A stretch of 33,288 nucleotides of DNA from Desulfonauticus sp. (GTDB lineage: Bacteria > Desulfobacterota > Desulfovibrionia > Desulfovibrionales > Desulfonatronovibrionaceae), in assembly GCA_030950395.1 (NCBI GenBank), contig JAUZRP010000163.1:1-33288 (forward strand). The letters run 5' to 3'. A program made the translations under genes and the position numbers. A model generated the notes under the pieces. It had not been told where the DNA came from, did no database searches, and worked only from the letters and a program-made list of their open reading frames with translations. This document shows, piece after piece, positions 1-6,543 of the stretch (position 1 is the first letter of the stretch; each line of letters starts with the position of its first letter).

Positions 1-49
1 GCCATGGGGGATGGGTGATCTGTGAACAGTGAACAGGTGTGTGGGGGAT
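1..49. repeat. Degenerate 7-nt tandem repeat, G-rich on +, cut by window edge
   Basis: The first 49 bases read as seven consecutive 7-mers in one phase: GCCATGG, GGGATGG, GTGATCT, GTGAACA, GTGAACA, GGTGTGT, GGGGGAT. It begins at the window edge, so the array probably extends to the left. The GTGAACA/GTGATCT units recur near 2067-2090 and 4193-4216. No function is visible. Confidence 0.75.
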
Positions 50-53
50 TAAA

Positions 54-326
54 ATGAGATTTAAAATTGTAATAATTAGTTTTTTGCTCGTTTTGTTTTT
101 AGTTGGCGTGGTTTTGGCAAAGATCAATATCAACAAGGCAAGTAAAGAAGAATTGACACAATTATCAGGCATAGGCCGGGCTAAGGCTCAGGCAATAGTT
201 GACTATAGAAAATCTCATGGTAATTTTATAAGTATAGAAGAGATAAAAAAAGTAAAAGGGATTGGAGATAAGATTTTTGAGAAAATAAAAGAGGATATAT
301 GTACAGGAGAAGATTGTAAAAAGTAG
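54..326 (+). CDS. ComEA-like exported helix-hairpin-helix protein
   Basis: A 90-residue protein. Residues 1-22 form a hydrophobic signal peptide or membrane anchor ending in VVLA. The rest is a ComEA-type helix-hairpin-helix pair: the ININKAS start, then [15 protein letters not shown] and [13 protein letters not shown], each carrying the GIG turn that contacts the DNA backbone. In the family such proteins bind double-stranded DNA at the cell surface during uptake. In many Gram-negatives short orphan ComEA proteins occur without a complete competence set, and no other competence gene is seen here. I prefer the ATG at 54 over the in-frame GTG at 39, because 39 lies in the heptamer repeat and 54 gives a clean signal peptide; GGGGGAT just upstream is a weak ribosome site. 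The tail [11 protein letters not shown] has two cysteines. DNA binding is inferred from the domain; an in vivo role in uptake is not shown. Confidence 0.8.
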   Translation: MRFKIVIISFLLVLFLVGVVLAKININKASKEELTQLSGIGRAKAQAIVDYRKSHGNFISIEEIKKVKGIGDKIFEKIKEDICTGEDCKK

Positions 327-343
327 CCAAAGGGTCCAAGTTT

Positions 344-448
344 CCCTTCGCCCTTGGCCTATGGCCTATAACCTATAACCTATAACCAATATCCCTTCGC
401 CCATAGCCCAATACCCATAGCCTATGACCTATCGCCTATCCCCCAACA
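344..448. repeat. 15-unit degenerate heptamer array, C-rich on +
   Basis: Exactly 105 bases, divisible into fifteen 7-mers in one phase and each beginning with CC: CCCTTCG, CCCTTGG, CCTATGG, CCTATAA three times, CCAATAT, CCCTTCG, CCCATAG, CCCAATA, CCCATAG, CCTATGA, CCTATCG, CCTATCC, CCCAACA. The consensus is about CCYATRR. It lies between the ComEA-like gene and the PIN operon. It has no open frame of note and no hairpin. Confidence 0.9.
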
Positions 449-472
449 CGTTTACTAGTAGGAGGTTAAAAA

Positions 473-685
473 ATGGAAATTTTAGATTATAAAGATGAAG
501 TTATAAATTTGAAAATCTCTAAAAATTTTTTAAAGGATCCCACTATAAGAAAATTTTTAAAATATATTAGAGTATTAGAAATAATAGAGAAATCAAAAGC
601 ATCTAACAAAGAGATACAAGAAATAGTAAAAGAAATTAAAAAAGCTGGAAAAAAAGAAGTTGAAGAATTGCTAAATGAAAAATAA
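473..685 (+). CDS. Small helical protein, probable antitoxin of a PIN toxin pair
   Basis: A 70-residue charged protein that I do not recognise by family. It looks almost wholly helical and rich in Lys, Glu and Ile, with a stretch around residues 33-68 that could form a coiled coil. It has a very good ribosome site (GGAGG, 7 nt before the ATG). Its last 11 bases overlap the start of the PIN-domain gene, so the two are translationally coupled, the usual antitoxin-before-toxin order. The role as antitoxin is inferred from size, charge, order and overlap only. No ribbon-helix-helix or AbrB motif is evident, so if it is an antitoxin its DNA-binding mode is not obvious. The coding sequence is even more AT-rich than its neighbours, which fits horizontal transfer. 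Confidence 0.6.
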   Translation: MEILDYKDEVINLKISKNFLKDPTIRKFLKYIRVLEIIEKSKASNKEIQEIVKEIKKAGKKEVEELLNEK

Positions 686-1109
686 AATTGTAGTTGATGC
701 AAATATTTTGTTTTCTGCATTATTAAAAAGAAAAAATCCTTTTATAAAAATAATATTAAATGCGAATTGTGATTTTTTTGCACCGAAATTTCTATTTTTA
801 GAGATATTTAAACATAAACATAAAATTGAGAAATTTTCTTCTCTTACTGAAAAAGAGATATTAGAATTAATGGAAGTGTTGTTAGAAAAGTTGGAATTTA
901 TTTCCTTAAAAGAAATAGATAAAAAAATACTAAAGAATACTTATCAAGTATGTGAAATTGATAAATTAGATGTCCCATTTGTGGCATTAACGTTATTTTT
1001 AGATGCAAAACTCTGGACTGGAGATAGAAAATTATGTAGTTCTTTGAAAAATAAAGGTTTTGATATTTGTATTTCTACACAAGAAATTGCTAAATTAATG
1101 ATAGAGTAG
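675..1109 (+). CDS. PIN-domain ribonuclease-like protein (putative toxin)
   Basis: A 144-residue protein with the PIN-domain layout. VVDANILFSALL near the N-terminus carries the first acidic residue (D8), FLFLEIFKHK the second (E43), and the C-terminal half has DKLDVPFVALTL followed by LWTGDRKL, the pair that completes the metal site. PIN proteins of this size cut RNA with Mg2+ or Mn2+, and many are toxins controlled by the upstream gene, as in VapBC. The LDVPFVALTLFLDAKLWTGD stretch is typical of the group annotated as PIN toxin component rather than classical VapC. The gene begins inside the preceding 70-codon gene and no further gene follows in the operon. All key acidic residues seem present, so it is probably active. 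Toxicity is inferred. Confidence 0.8.
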   Translation: MKNKIVVDANILFSALLKRKNPFIKIILNANCDFFAPKFLFLEIFKHKHKIEKFSSLTEKEILELMEVLLEKLEFISLKEIDKKILKNTYQVCEIDKLDVPFVALTLFLDAKLWTGDRKLCSSLKNKGFDICISTQEIAKLMIE

Positions 1110-1116
1110 AAATTGG

Positions 1117-1216
1117 TTGATGGTGGATAGTGGATGGTTTATAGGTGAAGGGAGATAGGCTAAGGGCAAAAGGCTATAGGCGATGGGCGAAGGTTTTAGA
1201 GGTTATAGATGTTTAG
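1117..1216. repeat. Degenerate heptamer array (G-rich on +) passing into a 9-nt-like tail
   Basis: From 1117 to 1193 eleven 7-mers run in one phase: TTGATGG, TGGATAG, TGGATGG, TTTATAG, GTGAAGG, GAGATAG, GCTAAGG, GCAAAAG, GCTATAG, GCGATGG, GCGAAGG. The consensus is roughly the reverse complement of the 344-448 array. It then passes into AGAGGTTATAGATGTTTAG (1198-1216), which also occurs with few changes at 4122-4141. It lies between the PIN operon and csrA, so the csrA promoter must be within or upstream of it. Confidence 0.85.
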
Positions 1217-1245
1217 TGTTAAAAAAATAGTAGAGAAGTGAGAGA

Positions 1246-1479
1246 ATGTTGATATTGTCCAGAAAGACAGGTGAAAGTTTATATATTGGTAATAATATTA
1301 AAATAACTGTTTTGGAATGTAAAGGGAAAACAGTTAGATTAGGGATAGAGGTTCCAGGGGAGATCCCAGTATTCAGAGAAGAGATATACAAAAATATATT
1401 GGAAGAAAATAAAAAATCTTTATTACAAGATAAAAAAGACTTTTTAAAGGTGTTAAATTTATGGGACAGATCAAAATAA
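1246..1479 (+). CDS. csrA: Carbon storage regulator CsrA
   Basis: A 77-residue CsrA/RsmA protein. The start MLILSRKTGES, the central ITVLECKGKTVRLGIEVP and the arginine of VFREEIY match the conserved RNA-binding dimer, whose beta-1 and beta-5 strands grip GGA in hairpin loops of target mRNAs. Residues 1-50 are the folded core and the rest is the helical tail, here somewhat long. CsrA represses or stabilises mRNAs, classically flagellin and carbon-metabolism messages. The ribosome site is AG-rich (GAGAAGTGAGAG). The last 19 bases overlap fliW, whose product binds CsrA and blocks it, so the partner and its inhibitor are made together. No flagellar hook or flagellin gene is in the window, although this pair often follows flgL in relatives. 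Confidence 0.97.
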   Translation: MLILSRKTGESLYIGNNIKITVLECKGKTVRLGIEVPGEIPVFREEIYKNILEENKKSLLQDKKDFLKVLNLWDRSK

Positions 1480-1901
1480 ATTCTAGGATTGGTGAAGTTA
1501 TTATTGATAAAGACAAAATCATCAAATTTCCTAGAGGGTTAATAGGATTTGAGAATTATAGTTACTTTGTCTTATTGCAAATAAAAGAAAATTCTCCCTT
1601 TTTATTATTGCAAAGTATTCAAAACAGCAGGTTAGGACTTATTGTTGCTGATCCTTACGTATTTTTTCCTGACTATAAGGTTGTCTTAAGTAAAGTAGAT
1701 GAAAAAATATTAGGTATTGACGATGAGAGTGATTTATCCGTGTTAGTTACCGTAAGTATCCCGCCGGGAAAACCAGAAGAAACTGTTTTAAATCTTTTGG
1801 GTCCTTTAGTCATTAACAATAAAAATAGACGAGGGGTTCAATTAATCCTTACAGATGCCGATTGTCCTGCCCACTTACCGTTAAGTTTTTTCTCCAAATA
1901 A
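1461..1901 (+). CDS. fliW: Flagellar assembly factor FliW, CsrA antagonist
   Basis: A 146-residue FliW-family protein. It has the family start (SRIGEVIIDKDKIIKFPRG, then LIGFENYSYFVLL), the ADPYVFFPDYKV segment, and the late NLLGPLVINNKNRRGVQLIL block. FliW is a small beta-barrel that binds either flagellin or CsrA. When flagellin is secreted, freed FliW sequesters CsrA and relieves repression of flagellin translation. The gene starts inside csrA (19-base overlap), so translation is coupled and the ratio of the two proteins is probably fixed. About 270 bases of repeat-containing sequence separate it from kup. There is no clear T-tailed terminator right after the stop. Confidence 0.96.
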   Translation: MGQIKINSRIGEVIIDKDKIIKFPRGLIGFENYSYFVLLQIKENSPFLLLQSIQNSRLGLIVADPYVFFPDYKVVLSKVDEKILGIDDESDLSVLVTVSIPPGKPEETVLNLLGPLVINNKNRRGVQLILTDADCPAHLPLSFFSK

Positions 1902-1999
1902 TTGGAACTATGTTTTTTCTTTTCGCGTCGTCGTCTTTTGTTAATTGGAGAGAGTAAGAAGTTGGTGAGAGTTTTGCAATCGGTTTTTTTGAAATAAAA

Positions 2000-2022
2000 A
2001 ATTTTACTTTTTAAGTAAAATT
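2000..2022. other. Perfect AT-rich hairpin, 10-bp stem
   Basis: AATTTTACTT (2000-2009) and AAGTAAAATT (2013-2022) pair perfectly around a TTT loop. No T-run follows on the plus strand, so it is not a standard terminator. It may mark the 3' end of the csrA-fliW message or simply be an AT-rich palindrome. Confidence 0.4.
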
Positions 2023-2043
2023 GTATAGCCGTAAGTTGTATTT

Positions 2044-2099
2044 GGGTGAATGGGTAGGGGCAAATTGGGTGAACTGTGTTCGGTGAACGGTTAATAAAT
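2044..2099. repeat. Irregular heptamer-like repeat upstream of kup
   Basis: A G-rich stretch with GGGTGAA, GGGTAGG and CGGTGAA units at spacings near multiples of 7. The 24 bases at 2067-2090 match those at 4193-4216 at 21 of 24 positions. The remaining 70 bases before kup hold no feature I recognise: no riboswitch fold and only a weak ribosome site. Confidence 0.55.
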
Positions 2100-2169
2100 T
2101 GGTGGGGGCCCGTGGCGTTTTTTAGAGCTTTGGCAAATGCACGATTGCTCTTAATGTAGAGAGTTTTTT

Positions 2170-4077
2170 ATGAATTCAGGACGTTCTTCTAAATTAAATA
2201 CTTTATTTTTGAGTTATCTTGCTATTGGTGGTATTTTAGGCGATATTGGCACGTCTCCTCTTTATGTAATTTCTTTAACCTTTAAAACTATTCCTATTAC
2301 TCGTGAAAACGTTCAAGGAGTTTTGTCTCTTATTTTTTGGTCGTTTATGTTTTTAAGTTTGAAATATGCAGGTTTAGCCTTAACTCTGGATAACCAGGGC
2401 GAAGGGGGGACCTTTACTCTTTTGCACTTAATTCAAGAGGAAGTCAGAAGATTAAAAGAAAAATTTACAAAATCGAAATTTACTTTGTTTCTTAGTTGCG
2501 CCACTATTTTGTCTATGATTTGTGGAGCTCTGTTGTTGAGTGACGGAGTAATTACTCCATCTATTTCTGTATTGGCTGCAATAGAAGGCGTGGAGGTATT
2601 TTATCCTCATCTTGCAGAATTTGTTTTGCCTACAGCTGCAATAATTTTGTCCGCATTATTCTTTTTTCAAAAAAAAGGAACTGAAAAAATTGCCAAGTTG
2701 TTTTCTCCTATAATTATTATTTGGTTTTTATCTATAGCTTTAGTGGGAATAAAAAATTTATTGTTAAAACCATCATTAGTAAAATCTTTAAGCCCTTATT
2801 ATGCTTATAAATTTTTAACTTCACATCCTTTTAGTCTAATTTTCCCTGTATTAGGTTATATAGTTTTATGTATTACAGGTGGAGAAGCTCTTTATGCAGA
2901 TCAAGCCCATTATTCTAAACCAGCCATAAGATTAGCTTGGTTTGTGGCTGCAATTTGTCTTTTACTGAACTATCTTGGCCAAGGAGCATTTATTTTAACT
3001 TATTACAAATGTAATAATCCTTTTTTTGATATGAGTATATCTTTGGGACATTATTTTTATTTATATCTTTTATTTTTAGCAACATTAGCTGCTATTATAG
3101 CGAGTCAGGCAATGATAACTGGATCTTTTTCAACTTATAAACAAGCTATGGAATTGAGAATGTTGCCCCGAGTAGAGATAAAAAATACTTCTTATAAGAC
3201 TAAAGGACAAATTTACATTCCTACCGTAAATAAAGCAATGTTTGTAGCTTGTTTGGCCACAGTATTTGTTTTTAAAAGTTCTGATGCTTTGGGTGATGCT
3301 TATGGATTAGCTGTTACAGGAGCTTTTATTGGAACAACTTTAATGATGGCAATGGTATTCTTTTTAAGAAGTTATCCTAATCAAATGAAAAAATTTTTTT
3401 CAATGCTGCCTTTGTTAATTTTTTTTCTTATATTTGATGCAGCTTTCTTTTTTTCTAACTTAGGAAAAATTCCTACTGGCGGATGGTTTCCTTTACTAAT
3501 TGCTACGTTTTTGGTGTTTACAATGATAGCCTGGCAAAAAGGATCGTTTCTCTTATATCAATATATTCCCAAAACATCTTTAGAACATTTTATAGAGCAG
3601 TTAACAGAGTTAAAACCTGTTAGTTTACAGGGTACGAATATCTATTTGACTCTTAATACTCAAGAAATCCCAGGTTGTTTATTGGAAGAAGTCAAGCAAG
3701 GATGGATAAAGAAAATAGTGTTAATTGTTACTGTAAAAAATACTCACTCCCCCTGGGGGATACATTATGAAAAAATACTTTTAGTAAATAACGAATATAC
3801 GAAAATATATAGAATTATTATTTATAAAGGATATATGCGTCTTTTTGTGAATATCCCCAATATTATAAGTAGCCTTGAGTTTGAACAAAAACCAAGGACT
3901 TTTATTTTTAGTCTCTGGAATCCGGTAATAACAGAGAAAAGCTGGAAAAAATGGTTATTGTTTTATTTTAAAATTATCTATAAAAATGTGCCCACCTTGA
4001 CCAGACGTTTTTCTATTCCAAGTTCTGAGCTTTTGTATCTAGGGAAAGATATTGAAATTTTTTTCCCTAAAAATTAG
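2170..4077 (+). CDS. kup: Low-affinity potassium uptake protein Kup
   Basis: A 635-residue Kup/HAK/TrkD transporter, the usual length. The first membrane segment holds the family signature GGILGDIGTSPLYVI, with the aspartate thought to take part in K+/H+ symport. TLDNQGEGGTFTLLHLI, GGEALYADQAHYSK and DALGDAYGLAVTGAF are further family blocks. About twelve hydrophobic segments fill residues 12-455, and the last 180 residues are a cytoplasmic domain. The protein brings K+ into the cell with protons and needs no ATP. It stands alone, with a repeat-laden intergenic region on either side. The ribosome site is poor (AGAG, 6 nt from ATG). The ATG is supported by the alignment of the first helix to the family. 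I saw no c-di-AMP or other riboswitch upstream, which is one way K+ transporters are controlled elsewhere. Confidence 0.95.
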   Translation: MNSGRSSKLNTLFLSYLAIGGILGDIGTSPLYVISLTFKTIPITRENVQGVLSLIFWSFMFLSLKYAGLALTLDNQGEGGTFTLLHLIQEEVRRLKEKFTKSKFTLFLSCATILSMICGALLLSDGVITPSISVLAAIEGVEVFYPHLAEFVLPTAAIILSALFFFQKKGTEKIAKLFSPIIIIWFLSIALVGIKNLLLKPSLVKSLSPYYAYKFLTSHPFSLIFPVLGYIVLCITGGEALYADQAHYSKPAIRLAWFVAAICLLLNYLGQGAFILTYYKCNNPFFDMSISLGHYFYLYLLFLATLAAIIASQAMITGSFSTYKQAMELRMLPRVEIKNTSYKTKGQIYIPTVNKAMFVACLATVFVFKSSDALGDAYGLAVTGAFIGTTLMMAMVFFLRSYPNQMKKFFSMLPLLIFFLIFDAAFFFSNLGKIPTGGWFPLLIATFLVFTMIAWQKGSFLLYQYIPKTSLEHFIEQLTELKPVSLQGTNIYLTLNTQEIPGCLLEEVKQGWIKKIVLIVTVKNTHSPWGIHYEKILLVNNEYTKIYRIIIYKGYMRLFVNIPNIISSLEFEQKPRTFIFSLWNPVITEKSWKKWLLFYFKIIYKNVPTLTRRFSIPSSELLYLGKDIEIFFPKN

Positions 4078-4103
4078 CCTTAAGCGTTAAGAATAATAAT
4101 AGA

Positions 4104-4290
4104 CTATGGGCGATGGGTTATAGAGGTTCTAGATGTTTTAGAGGTGCTAAAGGTTGTAAGGGTGTTAGGTGTAGAAGCAGGATGTAAGTAGTGGGTGAAC
4201 AGTGATCTGTGAACGGAATGCTTGTAGGGGCAGACCTGTGTGTCTGTCCGTAATTGATTTTTGTAATTGGTTGTTGGAATTGTGGGCGAG
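4104..4290. repeat. Composite degenerate repeat region between kup and cheX
   Basis: It begins with 7-mers (CTATGGG, CGATGGG), then shifts to 9-mers at 4124-4177: AGGTTCTAG, ATGTTTTAG, AGGTGCTAA, AGGTTGTAA, GGGTGTTAG, GTGTAGAAG. GTGAACA-GTGATCT-GTGAACG heptamers follow at 4195-4215. Next comes an inverted repeat, GGGCAGAC (4228-4235) with GTCTGTCC (4242-4249), preceded by GTAG. After it lie loose TAATTG-type units. No gene is visible. Confidence 0.7.
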
Positions 4291-4338
4291 TGGCGTTTGC
4301 CTCAAAAACTACGTATAACAACGAATCCTGTAGGGGTA

Positions 4339-4463
4339 TTTTTTGCTCATAATTCTTAGTCTAGATGAAAGAAAAAAGTTTGATTTTAAGTCTAGATTTT
4401 TTGCTTAAAATTGATTAAAAAAATCCAACTTCTTAAGGGACGTCTAAAGAATTTTAATTTAGA
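4339..4463 (+). promoter_or_regulatory. Repeat-bearing control region upstream of cheX
   Basis: Two copies of AGTCTAGAT, at 4358-4366 and 4389-4397, lie 31 bases apart, and two copies of ATTTTTTGCT lie at 4339-4348 and 4396-4405. Further down TCTAAA (4443-4448) and TTTAGA (4458-4463) form an inverted repeat 33 bases before the cheX start. This could be an operator or promoter region. I could not place a convincing sigma-28 or sigma-54 promoter here. Confidence 0.3.
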
Positions 4464-4495
4464 GCAAGGTCAAAATTCATAAAAGGGAGAAGAAT

Positions 4496-4972
4496 ATGGA
4501 AGACAAAGTAAAACAAATAGTAAAAAAGGTAGTGGATGCTGTGACAAATGTATTTAGCACTATGGCTATGACCGAAGTAAAAGTGGGAAAGCCACATTTG
4601 AAAAATGATAATACTGCTATGGGGGATATTTCTGGCATTATCGGTTTTTCTAGTCCAGATGGTAAAAGCAAAGGCAGCATGTCTGTGACATTTACAGAAG
4701 AAAGCGCATTAGGTATCATTAGTAACATGCTGGGAGAGGAGTTTAAAGAATTAAATCAGGATGTAATAGACGCTGTAGGAGAGCTAACCAATATGATCTC
4801 TGGTCAGGCTAGACGGGGAATGGATGAGATAGGAATGACCTTTGAAGCTGGTATCCCTTCAGTAGTGACAGGAAAAAATCATTCTATTAGTCACGTTTCT
4901 AATAACGCCATATTGGTGATTCCATTTGAAAGCCAATATGGGCCTATTGTCGTAGAAATGTGTTTTGCTTAA
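4496..4972 (+). CDS. cheX: CheX-family chemotaxis phosphatase
   Basis: A 158-residue CheC/CheX-type protein. The catalytic helix carries GELTNMISG (residues about 97-105), which supplies the E-x-x-N pair that CheX and CheC use to place a water molecule for hydrolysis of phospho-CheY. A single such helix, with DISGIIGFSSPDGKSKGSM before it and VIPFESQYGPIVVEM at the end, fits CheX rather than the two-site CheC. The protein is soluble and cytoplasmic, and CheX works as a dimer. It would end the CheY-P signal at the flagellar motor. It is monocistronic here: a repeat-rich region precedes it and a strong terminator follows within 2 bases. No other che gene is in the window, though csrA-fliW lie 3 kb away. 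The ribosome site is GGGAGA. Confidence 0.9.
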   Translation: MEDKVKQIVKKVVDAVTNVFSTMAMTEVKVGKPHLKNDNTAMGDISGIIGFSSPDGKSKGSMSVTFTEESALGIISNMLGEEFKELNQDVIDAVGELTNMISGQARRGMDEIGMTFEAGIPSVVTGKNHSISHVSNNAILVIPFESQYGPIVVEMCFA

Positions 4973-5009
4973 TCCTAAAAGGAAGAAATTCTTCCTTTTA
5001 GGATTTTTC
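4971..5009 (+). terminator. Rho-independent terminator of cheX
   Basis: CCTAAAAGGAAG pairs perfectly with CTTCCTTTTAGG, extended by AAT/ATT at the base, and is followed by a T-rich tail (TTTTTCTT). It begins at the stop codon. In the opposite direction there is no T-run, so it acts on the plus strand. Confidence 0.9.
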
Positions 5010-5057
5010 TTATTCTTATTTTATAAGAACATGTTGATTCTTTTTTGGTAGAATTTT

Positions 5058-5750
5058 TTAAAGAGTTAATAACTCTTCGACCTCCAGGTCAATTATTTGG
5101 GTATTAGGTGCGTATTCTTTTAGATAGTCAATAAATTTTTGAGTAGATTTTTCTAGCACGGGAAACGTTCCCCAGTGCATAGGAATTACCTTTTTACATT
5201 TGAGTAGTTTACAGGCCAGGGCCGCTTGTTTAGGATCCATAGTAAACACTCCACCAATAGGCAATAAAGCCAGATCTATAGAATATAATTCTCCCCAGGT
5301 TTGCATAGAGCTAAAGATGCCTGTATCTCCTGCGTGGTAGATAGTATAACCATTTTCTAAGGTGATAATAAAACCTACTGGGGCCCCGTGTTCACAGGAG
5401 TGAAAGGCCTGTGTCATGGTAATTTGAACGTTATTAAAGGTAACACTGCCACCAATGTTAAAACCTATGCCATTTAAGGTCTTGTCTGGGGAGATACCCT
5501 GTTTTTGACATGCTTTTGCTAGTTCTACAATAGCGCCAAAATGACAGTCAAAGTGTTTGCAGATTTCTATGGCTTGTCCCATGTGATCTGCATGATCATG
5601 AGTTACTAAAACCAGATCTACCTTTTTTAAATCTTTATAACTGATTTTTGCCCCTGGATTATTTTCAAACCAGGGATCGATTAACAGGTGTACATCATCG
5701 GCGATAATTTCAAAATTTGCATGACCATGCCAGATTAATTGATTGGCCAT
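5058..5750 (-). CDS. UPF0173-type metal-dependent hydrolase (metallo-beta-lactamase fold)
   Basis: A 230-residue protein of the UlaG/UPF0173 branch of the metallo-beta-lactamase superfamily. The metal site is clear: THDHADH (H51, H53, D55, H56), a later histidine in FHSCEHG, the aspartate in IYHAGDTG and the histidine in IPMHWGT. LIDPWFENNPG and LPIGGVFTMDP are family blocks. The substrate of UPF0173 proteins is unknown; UlaG relatives open a lactone. I start it at the ATG at 5750 because a perfect GGAGGT lies 4 bases upstream; an in-frame start farther up (5801) would add a lysine-rich tail not seen in the family. It follows ubiX by 43 bases and probably shares its transcript. Confidence 0.92.
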   Translation of the reverse strand: MANQLIWHGHANFEIIADDVHLLIDPWFENNPGAKISYKDLKKVDLVLVTHDHADHMGQAIEICKHFDCHFGAIVELAKACQKQGISPDKTLNGIGFNIGGSVTFNNVQITMTQAFHSCEHGAPVGFIITLENGYTIYHAGDTGIFSSMQTWGELYSIDLALLPIGGVFTMDPKQAALACKLLKCKKVIPMHWGTFPVLEKSTQKFIDYLKEYAPNTQIIDLEVEELLTL

Positions 5751-5793
5751 TTTGACCTCCTTCTTTTTTGTTTTGGATTTAATTTTATTAAAT

Positions 5794-6354
5794 TTATTCA
5801 CCCCATCTAGTTATTAAGTGATGGTTTAGGCCTAATTGATCTAGGACCTTGGCTACTATCTGATCTACGATGTCCAAAATGTCTTTTGGTTTTGTATAAA
5901 AATTAGGGCAGGGCGGGATAATGGTGGCCCCAGCTTGCTTTAAGTTTAGCATGTTTTTTAGATGAATTAGATTTAGTGGTGTTTCTCTTGGCACTAGAAT
6001 TAACTTTCTTCCTTCTTTTAGACATACATCTGCTGCCCTATGAATAAGATTATGCGCCAGACCATTGGCAATGGCTGCTAAGCTGGCCATAGAGCAAGGA
6101 ATAATAACCATTCCATCGTGTAAAAAAGAACCACTAGCCATAGGAGATGCGAGATCGTTTTCTGAATAAATTTTAATGTTTTTTAATTTGTCTTTCCAAT
6201 CAGGGATTTCTATGTTTAAAACATCTTTCCCCGCATTAGATATAATAACAAAAGACTTTACTTTTGGATATTGGTTTAAAATTTCTATAAATCTTAGACC
6301 ATAAATAACACCACTAGCCCCTGTAATAGCAATAATGATTTTTTGAGTTTGCAT
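5794..6354 (-). CDS. ubiX: Flavin prenyltransferase UbiX
   Basis: A 186-residue UbiX/Pad1 protein. The FMN-binding start IIIAITGASGVIYGLRFIEIL, the PCSMASLAAIANGLAHNLIHRAADV block and LILVPRETPLNLIHLKNM are all present. The enzyme joins dimethylallyl phosphate to reduced FMN, making prenylated FMN for UbiD-type decarboxylases in ubiquinone, menaquinone or aromatic-acid metabolism. No UbiD partner gene is nearby, so the consumer of the cofactor lies elsewhere. The ATG has only a poor ribosome site, but the family starts exactly here. The upstream 180 bases contain dispersed repeat copy A. Confidence 0.95.
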   Translation of the reverse strand: MQTQKIIIAITGASGVIYGLRFIEILNQYPKVKSFVIISNAGKDVLNIEIPDWKDKLKNIKIYSENDLASPMASGSFLHDGMVIIPCSMASLAAIANGLAHNLIHRAADVCLKEGRKLILVPRETPLNLIHLKNMLNLKQAGATIIPPCPNFYTKPKDILDIVDQIVAKVLDQLGLNHHLITRWGE

Positions 6355-6392
6355 ATTAAAATTTTTAGTAAGATTTTAGAAGACTATGAAGA

Positions 6393-6543
6393 TCCAACTG
6401 TAAAAAATCTTTTAAACACTTAGATATAAATTCAACCAGCAAATTTTTTTCAATAATTTAAGCTGGTTATAATTTAAAAATTTCATCAAAAATACGAGTT
6501 CTGGTGTTTGTAGTTATATCAATAAATAAAATTTACATCTTAT
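6393..6543 (-). repeat. Dispersed intergenic element, copy A
   Basis: About 150 bp that aligns with the regions at 7690-7820 and 10848-10948. On the plus strand the shared blocks in order are CCAACTG-AAAA, CTAGATA or TTAGATATA, TTCAATAATTTAAGCTGGTT, ATCAAAAATAC and TTACATCTTAT. The last block overlaps the stop codon of the minus-strand gene that follows. In this copy AACCAGC (6434-6440) and GCTGGTT (6462-6468) can form a hairpin. Confidence 0.65.

Noticed and set aside
344-448. Possible CRISPR array
   Set aside because: Units are 7 nt long and contiguous with no spacers of constant length, and no cas gene is near. It is a degenerate tandem repeat.
4118-4321. Minus-strand frame over the repeat region after kup
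   Set aside because: It arises from the GC-skewed repeat itself and its composition (Pro, Thr, Leu runs) mirrors the 9-mers.
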